Shown piece by piece: positions 1-5,431 of a stretch of 8,993 bases of DNA; position 1 is the first letter of the stretch, and each line of letters opens with the position of its first letter. The stretch covers positions 1-8,993 of the forward strand of contig JAJDEC010000522.1 in the NCBI GenBank assembly GCA_029259995.1, read 5' to 3'. A model generated the notes under the pieces. The model was not told where the DNA came from. It ran no database searches and was given only the letters and a program-made list of their open reading frames with translations. Made by a program: the position numbers and the translations under genes. The stretch is from Phycisphaerae bacterium (GTDB lineage Bacteria > Planctomycetota > Phycisphaerae > UBA1845 > UTPLA1).

Positions 1-1233
1 GTGCATCGCGCCGCCCATGACGAGATAGGTTCGCACATCCCACTCAAGATCGTTGAGCAGCGGACCCTGCCCGCGCCAGCGTTTCTCGAAGAGTTCGTGG
101 TCCGACACGTAATTGAGAATAGAAAACCAGTGTCCCGGCGGCGTTTCGGAGTCGGGGCCGTCCGCCCAGAATTCTGCCAGGATGCGTGTGTAGTCGCCCC
201 GCGGGACAATCTGCGGCGTGTAGGGTAAGCCAGTCACGGGATTCGATGCGTAGCCCGGACTCCAGTCGCCTCCGTTCTCACGATCGAAGTAAGCCTCGTA
301 ATCATCGATGTTGGGCAGCGGGGAATTACCGAACGACGCCGGCGAGATGTCGATCATCACGCCGTCTGCCGGATCAAGATGGCTGCTCCACATGGCGACC
401 TGTTCGAAGCCCCACTTGTAGTAATCCTCCGTCGGCGTGTCGAGCTTAGGCGGTTCGCCAGGATCGTGGTAAACCCAGTAATCAAAATTGTCACGGTTGT
501 AGATCGTCAGCGATTGATCAGTCAAAGAAAACGGCGTGACTTGTCCCCACTCGGGGCTCAGAAACTCGGGATAGCCGCCAACGATGACGTTTCCGCCTTG
601 ATCGATGAAGAAATCGAGCGCGATCGGTTGCCATCGATTCGGGAACTCGAGATCCGGATTGCCCGGCAAGTCGGGGAGGATCGGCGGATTGATCGGCTGA
701 TAATGCAGGTTTGCGTAGCCGCCTGCCTCATTCGCGTGATCGAACAATCCCATCGCGAGAACCTGGGCCGCGATCCGATTGCCCAGCGCCGCCGGCGACG
801 CACCGACCGTGCCCTCGTTGCCCTTGTCGAATCCGAGCGTGTCCATCAATGCATCGAATGATGGAATCGAAATCGCTGCGCCCGGCGATGAAGCAAAGCG
901 CGCCTTGAGTACACGATAGGCGGCGTAGCTGATCGACTCGTCGCGTGCCGACTCGATGTCGACGGCCGTGGCCGACTCGTTAACGAGCACCTGGACAGCC
1001 GTGTCATCATAGGCCGCCCACGCGTCGTACATGGCCAGCGAGACGTGATAGAGATTTCGTGCGTGAACCGTCGGTCGCGCAAAATCCTTGCGGATCGCGC
1101 CGAGCAGTTCTTCGTTCCACATCCGTGCGACGGATTCGGCTCGCATCGGCGAAGCGCCGGAAGCAATCACGACGATCGCTGTGATCGCGATGCCGAGTAA
1201 TTGAGCGCGCGGACGTCTTTCGGGCTGGACCAT
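1..1233 (-). CDS. Exported vanadium-dependent haloperoxidase-like protein (PAP2 superfamily), C-terminus cut off by window edge
   Basis: The minus strand reads open for 411 codons from ATG at 1233 to base 1 with no stop, so the C-terminus lies outside the window. The start is supported by GAGAGG five bases upstream. Residues 1-32 look like a signal peptide: Arg-rich n-region, hydrophobic stretch at about 12-26, likely cleavage after MRA. The mature protein opens with WNEELL (39-44), then RPTVHARN (53-60) and AMYDAWAAYD (67-76), the N-terminal signature of bacterial vanadium-haloperoxidase-like proteins. Further family-like motifs are SPEWGQVTPFSL (226-237) and FWADGPDSETPPGHW (355-369). Known members bind vanadate, or act as acid-phosphatase-like enzymes, through a K...RP, SGH and R...H set in the C-terminal half. 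Those residues are not in view, so haloperoxidase activity is unproven. The protein is probably periplasmic or secreted. The family call is from memory of motifs, without a profile search. Confidence 0.82.
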   Translation of the reverse strand, partial: MVQPERRPRAQLLGIAITAIVVIASGASPMRAESVARMWNEELLGAIRKDFARPTVHARNLYHVSLAMYDAWAAYDDTAVQVLVNESATAVDIESARDESISYAAYRVLKARFASSPGAAISIPSFDALMDTLGFDKGNEGTVGASPAALGNRIAAQVLAMGLFDHANEAGGYANLHYQPINPPILPDLPGNPDLEFPNRWQPIALDFFIDQGGNVIVGGYPEFLSPEWGQVTPFSLTDQSLTIYNRDNFDYWVYHDPGEPPKLDTPTEDYYKWGFEQVAMWSSHLDPADGVMIDISPASFGNSPLPNIDDYEAYFDRENGGDWSPGYASNPVTGLPYTPQIVPRGDYTRILAEFWADGPDSETPPGHWFSILNYVSDHELFEKRWRGQGPLLNDLEWDVRTYLVMGGAMH

Positions 1234-1303
1234 TTTGTCCTCTCGATCGAGTGGGTTGGATTATCGGAGTCAGCGAGGCGTCATTTCGACGGAGTCGACG
1301 TTA

Positions 1304-1333
1304 ATTGTACTCATATGTCGTGGGGGTTTTCAA
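1304..1333 (-). promoter_or_regulatory. Candidate sigma-70-type promoter for the haloperoxidase-like gene
   Basis: On the minus strand, TTGAAA (1333-1328) is followed by an 18-base spacer and TACAAT (1309-1304). Both hexamers are 5/6 matches to the standard consensus. Transcription would start near 1297, giving a leader of about 64 bases before the ATG at 1233. It is the best promoter-like pair in the 272-base gap between ridA and this gene. Planctomycete promoters are poorly known, so the call rests on the consensus alone. Confidence 0.5.
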
Positions 1334-1353
1334 TTCTTGCAATTGGGAATTGA
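1330..1353. promoter_or_regulatory. Inverted repeat overlapping the -35 element, possible operator
   Basis: TCAATTC (1330-1336) and GAATTGA (1347-1353) are perfect 7-base inverted arms separated by 10 bases. The left arm covers the -35 hexamer of the candidate promoter. Arm centres are 17 bases apart, which is longer than a typical dimeric-repressor site but still possible. A short AT-rich palindrome like this can arise by chance, so confidence is low. Confidence 0.25.
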
Positions 1354-1458
1354 TATCCGCCGAAGATCCGCGTCGCAGAATGAGGCAATCAGCTGCGAGC
1401 AACCCGGCCCTCAGTACTTAATAATCCCTTGGGTTGGCTGGGAGTTTGAAATAGGACG

Positions 1459-1483
1459 CGTTGCACGACAAGTCGCCGCAACG
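1459..1483 (-). terminator. Stem-loop just downstream of ridA, possible 3'-end structure
   Basis: Outer arms CGTTGC (1459-1464) and GCAACG (1478-1483) pair perfectly, and inside them CGAC (1466-1469) pairs with GTCG (1472-1475). This gives a ten-pair interrupted hairpin starting 22 bases after the ridA stop. No run of T follows in the minus-strand direction, so a canonical intrinsic terminator is not supported. It could be an mRNA 3'-end structure or an atypical terminator. Confidence 0.3.
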
Positions 1484-1505
1484 TATGGGCAAAGCCGATT
1501 GGCTC

Positions 1506-1961
1506 TCAAACTTCCGCAATCAATTCGACTTCGACGGCTGCGTTCAGGGGTAATTCACTCGCTCCGACGGCGGCCCGCACGTGGCGGCCCGCTTCGCCGA
1601 AGATTTCAACCATGACGTCGCTCGCACCGTTGGCGACTTTGGGCTGATCCGTGAAGCCCGGTGCGCTGTTGACGAAGACGGCGAGTCGAACGATTCGCTT
1701 GATGTTGTCCACGCTGCCGGCAATCTCCGCCGCGATGGAGAGACCGGCGAGTGCGCATTGCCGCGCAGCCGCCTGCGCTTCTTCCAGCGTTGCGTCCTTG
1801 CCGACTTTGCCGGCCAGCTTGATCACGCCGTTCTCCAGCGGAATCTGTCCGCTGACGAAGATGAGATTCCCAGTTCTGAGGCCGGCAACATAGGAGCCGA
1901 CAGGCTTGGGCGCCTCCGGCAGCGTGATGCCGAGTTCCTTGAGTCGTTGCGACGTGCTCAT
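1506..1961 (-). CDS. ridA: RidA/YjgF/UK114-family enamine/imine deaminase
   Basis: The product is 151 aa. RidA proteins hydrolyse reactive enamine/imine intermediates, such as 2-aminoacrylate from serine or threonine dehydratase, to keto acids in the cytoplasm as homotrimers. The sequence carries GNLIFVSGQIP (31-41), a conserved early strand of the fold, and HVRAAVGASELP (127-138) near the C-terminus. Arg129 there aligns with the substrate-binding Arg105 of E. coli RidA, and Glu144 in VEVE aligns with Glu120. The N-terminal RLKELGITLPEAPKPVGSY (6-24) and the length over 150 aa resemble the longer RidA subgroup rather than the 128-aa E. coli protein, so the exact substrate is uncertain. The ATG overlaps the scpA stop by four bases (ATGA) and has AGAGGA six bases upstream inside scpA, which implies translational coupling. 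Confidence 0.93.
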   Translation of the reverse strand: MSTSQRLKELGITLPEAPKPVGSYVAGLRTGNLIFVSGQIPLENGVIKLAGKVGKDATLEEAQAAARQCALAGLSIAAEIAGSVDNIKRIVRLAVFVNSAPGFTDQPKVANGASDVMVEIFGEAGRHVRAAVGASELPLNAAVEVELIAEV

Positions 1962-2995
1962 GATGCGTCCTCTTCGGAGTCGCTGTTGGTCACGGCGTCA
2001 ATGCCGCGTCCCTTGTTCAGGACGGCGTCGACGTCCAGTTCCGTCTTGATGTTGTCCAGTTCTTCGAATCGCTCTGATTCCGTATCGTCATCTTCATCAT
2101 CGCTCAATGCGATCGGCATGTCGTCGATTGCGGTTGTCTCAACCTTCGCGCCTGTTGCTTCGACAAGTGTCTCGACGGCTTCGTGATTGGTCGTCTGCTC
2201 TTCATCGTCGCCGAGTACAGCGTCGGCAAAGCCTTCCCCGGCGTCTTCGCCAACCTGGATCGGATCCGTCGAAAGCAGCTCGATGTCGATGGCGTCGTGA
2301 GGCGTTTCCTGAACCACGCGAACGCGGGCCTGGCGCATCAGTTCGAGCAGGGCGAGAAAGAGACCGATCATTTCGCCGCGATTGCGCCCCGCGAAGACCT
2401 GTTCGAAATGCAGGCGACCGCCGTCGCGATCGAGCCGATCGACAATGTCGGCGGCGTGCAGGGAAATCGGCGTGTCATCGAAGATGACGTCGTGCGTCGC
2501 GGCGCCGGCGCCGATGGCGACCATGATCTTGTTGAAGGCGGCGACGAGATCCCAGATCTGCACATCCTCAAGATCGACTTCGCCGGACTTTTCGGGCTTG
2601 AGCCTGGCGGGAACGCGCGGCCACTTCGTCGCCTGTACGTCGGCCCGTTCCTGAAGCTGCACGCTGGCGTCCTTGAACTTCTTGTACTCAAGTAGCTGGC
2701 GGACGAGTTCCAGCCGCGGATCGCTGAGATCCTCCTCTTCGACTGTCCCGTTCTCGAGTTCCGGCCGCGGCAGAAGCATCTTCGCCTTCAGCTCCATCAG
2801 CACGGTAATCATGATCAGAAAATCGCCCGCAACGTTCGGATCGATCGTCTCGAGCATATTCACATATTCGATGTACTGCTTCGTGATCAGGGCGACGGGA
2901 ATATTGTTCAGCTCGACTTCATTCCGACGAATGAGGTAGAGCAGCAGCCCCATGGGGCCGGCGTAGATGTCGGTCTGTACGCGATAGTCTGGCAT
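1958..2995 (-). CDS. scpA: Segregation and condensation protein A, with a long acidic C-terminal tail
   Basis: ScpA is the kleisin that bridges the SMC heads and ScpB in the bacterial condensin that organises and segregates the chromosome. The 345-aa product has the ScpA N-terminal signature YAGPMGLLLYLI (11-22), QYIEY (40-44) and the helix with LMELKAKMLLP (66-76), which is the SMC-neck-binding part. The C-terminal winged helix is at about 195-240, with NRGEMIGLFLALLELM (205-220). Most ScpA proteins are about 230-280 aa. Here residues 241-345 add a low-complexity tail in which about one third of residues are Asp or Glu and only five are Lys or Arg. The start lacks a clear Shine-Dalgarno sequence but sits right at the conserved N-terminus. 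trpS lies 199 bases upstream and ridA overlaps downstream; trpS-scpA adjacency is, to my knowledge, seen in other bacteria. No scpB is in the window. Confidence 0.93.
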   Translation of the reverse strand: MPDYRVQTDIYAGPMGLLLYLIRRNEVELNNIPVALITKQYIEYVNMLETIDPNVAGDFLIMITVLMELKAKMLLPRPELENGTVEEEDLSDPRLELVRQLLEYKKFKDASVQLQERADVQATKWPRVPARLKPEKSGEVDLEDVQIWDLVAAFNKIMVAIGAGAATHDVIFDDTPISLHAADIVDRLDRDGGRLHFEQVFAGRNRGEMIGLFLALLELMRQARVRVVQETPHDAIDIELLSTDPIQVGEDAGEGFADAVLGDDEEQTTNHEAVETLVEATGAKVETTAIDDMPIALSDDEDDDTESERFEELDNIKTELDVDAVLNKGRGIDAVTNSDSEEDAS

Positions 2996-3094
2996 AGTGG
3001 AGCGTATCGTAACGTGCGGGCGGCGAGGCGACGAGGGGAAGTTTCAAGTCGCGAGTTTCGTGTGGCGAGTGCCGAATCTAGCGCAAACTCGTGC

Positions 3095-3117
3095 CACTGG
3101 GTGCTTGCCACCCAGTG
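3095..3117. repeat. Perfect short palindromic hairpin between trpS and scpA
   Basis: CACTGGGTG (3095-3103) and CACCCAGTG (3109-3117) form a perfect nine-pair stem around a five-base CTTGC loop. No T-run follows on either strand, so it does not look like an intrinsic terminator. The position between two co-directional genes and the short high-identity palindrome fit a REP-like element, or a stem that limits read-through or RNA decay between trpS and scpA. Only one copy is present here. Confidence 0.6.
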
Positions 3118-3194
3118 CCCCGGCTGCCGACTGAACCTCAAAGCCATAAGACAATCCTCGCCCGCGTCGGTGCGAGACTTCCCATCGGGCCGCG

Positions 3195-4175
3195 TCACGA
3201 CCCGCTCACCACAATCCCACAAGCCTCCCGAACACGCGCCATCACCTTCTCCGCTTCGCCCCGCGCTTTGCGACCGGCCGCGCTCAACACGTCCTCGACA
3301 TACGAAGCATCCTTCACCAACTGCTCGCGTTTCTCCCGGGCAGGGCCGAAGCGTTCCTCGAACAATTCCGCCACACGCTTTTTCGCATCGCCGTAGCCCA
3401 TGCCGCCCGCTTTGTACCGCATCGCCCATTCCGCCGTCTCTTCCGGCGTCGCGAACAGCCGAAGCAACGCAAAAACGTTGCATGTGTCAGGGTTCTTCGC
3501 GTCCTCAACAGCCGCCGAGTCTGTCTTGATACTCATGATCCGCTTCTTCGCGCTCTTGGGCGTGTCGAAAAGATCGATCGTGTTGCCGTAGCTCTTGCTC
3601 ATCTTCTCGCCATCGAGGCCGGGGACGACGGCGGCGTCATTCAATTTGGCGACGGGCTGTTTGAGCACGTTGACGCCGTACGTGTTGTTGAAATACCCCG
3701 CCATGTCGGCGGTCATCTCAATGTGCTGCACCTGGTCCTTGCCGACCGGCACGAAGTCGCTTCCGACGATCAAGATATCCGCCGCCTGCAGAATCGGATA
3801 GCAGAACAACCCCATGCTCGCCGCCTGCCCCTTGGCGACTTTGTCCTTGTAGCTGACGGCGCGCTCGAGCAACCCCTTTCCCGTCACGGTCGAGAGAATC
3901 CACGTCAGTTCCGTGACTTCGGGCACGTCGCTTTGTCGATAGAGGCACGCCTTGTTCGGATCGAGCCCCAGCGCGAGATAGTCGAGCGCGACATCGAGCG
4001 TAAGCTGGCGAAGCAGCTTGGGGTCCTGGATCGTATTCAGCGCATGATAGTTCGCGATGAAAATGTAACTCTCGAATTCATCCTGACCGGCGATGTGCTG
4101 CGACATGGCCCCGAAGTAGTTGCCGACATGAAGCTTGCCCGAAGGCTGGGTACCGCTGAGTACGCGTTTTCGCAT
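3195..4175 (-). CDS. trpS: Tryptophanyl-tRNA synthetase
   Basis: This enzyme charges tRNA-Trp with tryptophan using ATP, in the cytoplasm, as a class I homodimer. The chosen start gives 326 aa, the usual length for bacterial TrpS. The class I signatures are in place: PSGKLHVGNYFGA (11-23, the HIGH-type motif with HVGN) and GEKMSKSYGN (189-198, the KMSKS loop). Other TrpS-like segments are ANYHALNT (41-48), the GLLERAVSYKDK region (101-112) and VPVGKDQVQHIEMTADMA (142-159), the Asp-Gln segment that contacts tryptophan. The reading frame stays open upstream to 4451, but that extension translates the palindromic repeats, so ATG 4175, just before the conserved start, is preferred. No strong Shine-Dalgarno sequence is seen. 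scpA follows downstream on the same strand. Confidence 0.96.
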   Translation of the reverse strand: MRKRVLSGTQPSGKLHVGNYFGAMSQHIAGQDEFESYIFIANYHALNTIQDPKLLRQLTLDVALDYLALGLDPNKACLYRQSDVPEVTELTWILSTVTGKGLLERAVSYKDKVAKGQAASMGLFCYPILQAADILIVGSDFVPVGKDQVQHIEMTADMAGYFNNTYGVNVLKQPVAKLNDAAVVPGLDGEKMSKSYGNTIDLFDTPKSAKKRIMSIKTDSAAVEDAKNPDTCNVFALLRLFATPEETAEWAMRYKAGGMGYGDAKKRVAELFEERFGPAREKREQLVKDASYVEDVLSAAGRKARGEAEKVMARVREACGIVVSGS

Positions 4176-4248
4176 TTTTTGTCTGCCAGTTAATTCAGCG
4201 ACGCACGGGTATCGTCGGACGCGTGTCGCGTTTGTCGTGTTCCAAAGT

Positions 4249-4451
4249 TGATCCCGGAGGGATCCGGTGAAAATAGCCCCGCGTTTCAATGCGGGGATGC
4301 GTATCGTCAAATTGCATATTGTCGTCCCGTAGGGACGACGTGATTGTTGTGCTCGTTCGCCCCATCCCTCCGGGACGGCAATGCAGGCCTGCCGCCGATG
4401 AACCCACCCTTGAAAAGGTGGGCTATTCTCAGTGGATCCCTTCGGGATCAT
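4249..4451. repeat. REP/BIME-like or MITE-like element: two inverted copies of a three-hairpin module
   Basis: Six palindromes lie in the order A-B-C-C'-B'-A'. A is GATCCC-GGA-GGGATC (4250-4264). B is CCCCGC, loop GTTTCAAT, GCGGGG (4277-4296). C is GTCGTCCC-GTA-GGGACGAC (4321-4339). C' is TCCC-TCC-GGGA (4365-4375). B' is CCCACC (4403-4408) with GGTGGG (4417-4422). A' is GATCCC-TTC-GGGATC (4435-4449). Reverse-complementing the right half lines it up with the left half over about 92 bases, including AATAGCCC, TTTCAA and TGCAT words between hairpins. The element starts 21 bases after the dehydrogenase stop and lies in the trpS leader region. This arrangement resembles REP-type elements mobilised by REP-associated tyrosine transposases. 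No transposase is in the window and no target-site duplication is evident. Confidence 0.75.
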
Positions 4452-4472
4452 CTCAACGCGTCGGTTCCTTGC

Positions 4473-5330
4473 CTACGAATAAACATGAAACCCGCGGCCA
4501 CTCTTCCGACCGCAATGCCCCGCGTCGACCATCTTTCGCATCAGCGGGCACGGCCGAAACTTCGGATCGCCCAGATCGCGATGCAGCACTTCGAGAATAT
4601 TCAGACACACGTCGACACCGATGAAGTCGGCGAGCGTCAGTGGCCCCATCGGGAAGTTGCAGCCCTGCTTCATGATCTCGTCAATCGTCGTCGCGTCGGC
4701 GACGTTTTCCATCAGCGTGAACGCCGCCTCGTTGATCAGCGGCATCAGCACGCGATTGCTGACGAAGCCCGGCATGTCGTTACAGCGCAGCGGGTTCTTG
4801 CCCATCTTCTTCGCAAGGGCTTCGACGATCTCAATCGTCCCGTCGTCCGTCTCAATGCCGCGAATCACTTCCACGAGCGACATCAGCGGGACGGGATTGA
4901 AAAAGTGCATTCCGATGAATTTCGTCGGCCGATCCGTTGCGGCGGCGAGCTTCGTGATGCTGATGCTGCTCGTGTTGCTGGCGAGAATCGTCGCGGGCGT
5001 CATGCGCTTCTGCAATTCGGCGTAGAGGCCTTTCTTGGCGTCGAAGTTCTCGTAAATGGCTTCGATGACAATACCGACTTTGGACCAGTCCACGTCATCG
5101 AGCGTCGCGGCTTTCTTCAGTCGGCCCTTCGCGCCGTCGGCGATGTCGGCAGGGACTTTGCCTTTCTCGACAAGTTTGCCAAGGCTCTTTTCGATGGCGC
5201 CGATGGCCGACGCGACCTGCTCTGCGTTGGCGTCATGAATGTACGTGGTCAGGCCGGCCGTCGCGGCGACCTGTGCAATCCCGCGGCCCATCGTGCCGGA
5301 GCCGATGATGAGTGCTGATTCCATGGACAT
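4473..5330 (-). CDS. 3-hydroxybutyryl-CoA (3-hydroxyacyl-CoA) dehydrogenase
   Basis: The enzyme interconverts 3-hydroxyacyl-CoA and acetoacetyl/3-ketoacyl-CoA with NAD(P), in short-chain beta-oxidation or butyryl-CoA/hydroxybutyrate pathways. The start at 5330 gives 285 aa, the normal size for the stand-alone Hbd/PaaH type, and has AGGAG seven bases upstream; a second ATG at 5324 is possible. The Rossmann dinucleotide motif is IIGSGTMGRGIAQ (8-20). The catalytic set can be read by spacing against characterised enzymes: Ser121 in SNTSS, His142 in GMHFFNPVP, Glu154 in SLVEV and Asn192 in SNR. The C-terminal helical dimerisation domain has PMGPLTLADFIGVDV (227-241) and ends with SGRGFHVYS. No thiolase, crotonase or acyl-CoA dehydrogenase is nearby, so the pathway cannot be fixed. 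I leave the symbol blank because hbd, mmgB and paaH cannot be separated from sequence alone. Confidence 0.95.
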   Translation of the reverse strand: MSMESALIIGSGTMGRGIAQVAATAGLTTYIHDANAEQVASAIGAIEKSLGKLVEKGKVPADIADGAKGRLKKAATLDDVDWSKVGIVIEAIYENFDAKKGLYAELQKRMTPATILASNTSSISITKLAAATDRPTKFIGMHFFNPVPLMSLVEVIRGIETDDGTIEIVEALAKKMGKNPLRCNDMPGFVSNRVLMPLINEAAFTLMENVADATTIDEIMKQGCNFPMGPLTLADFIGVDVCLNILEVLHRDLGDPKFRPCPLMRKMVDAGHCGRKSGRGFHVYS

Positions 5331-5399
5331 GCTGCTTCTCCTCGTTGCGTTTTCGTGGGTTTCGTCGCGCTTGAACCACACGCGGCGCTGTCGGTCGGA

Positions 5400-5429
5400 A
5401 TCATAAATGAGAATGTGCCGGTTCGCGAA
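5400..5429 (-). promoter_or_regulatory. Weak candidate promoter for the dehydrogenase
   Basis: In the 101-base gap after the YihY-family gene, the minus strand holds TATGAT (5405-5400), a 5/6 match to the -10 consensus. A poor -35, TTCGCG (5429-5424), lies 18 bases upstream. Transcription would begin near 5393 with a leader of about 63 bases. Read-through from the upstream gene is an equally good explanation, because no terminator is visible between the two. Confidence 0.25.
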
Positions 5430-5431
5430 GT

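Noticed and set aside
379..861. Plus-strand ORF of 160 aa
   Set aside because: It lies antisense to the haloperoxidase-like gene, whose frame carries recognisable family motifs; the plus-strand product looks arginine-rich and random.
558..1166. Two minus-strand ORFs of 81 and 106 aa (558-803 and 846-1166)
   Set aside because: They are in other frames than the haloperoxidase-like gene covering the same bases and have arginine- and serine-rich, shadow-like composition.
3018..3090. Degenerate GCGAG/GTTTCG-like words in the trpS-scpA gap considered as a tandem repeat
   Set aside because: No unit repeats with consistent length or phase, so a tandem array cannot be supported.
2908..3483. Minus-strand ORF of 191 aa spanning the trpS-scpA gap
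   Set aside because: It overlaps two well-supported genes out of frame and translates the intergenic hairpin; no family resemblance.
4249..4339. Hairpins before trpS considered as a tryptophan T-box or attenuator leader
   Set aside because: No T-box consensus, leader peptide with Trp codons or terminator/antiterminator pair is visible; the inverted module structure explains the palindromes better.
4176..4451. In-frame upstream extension of TrpS by 92 residues
   Set aside because: The extension translates the palindromic repeat element, has no resemblance to TrpS, and the conserved N-terminus begins at the ATG at 4175.
4344..5318. Plus-strand ORF of 324 aa
   Set aside because: It is the antisense shadow of the 3-hydroxybutyryl-CoA dehydrogenase, and its first part translates the repeat element.
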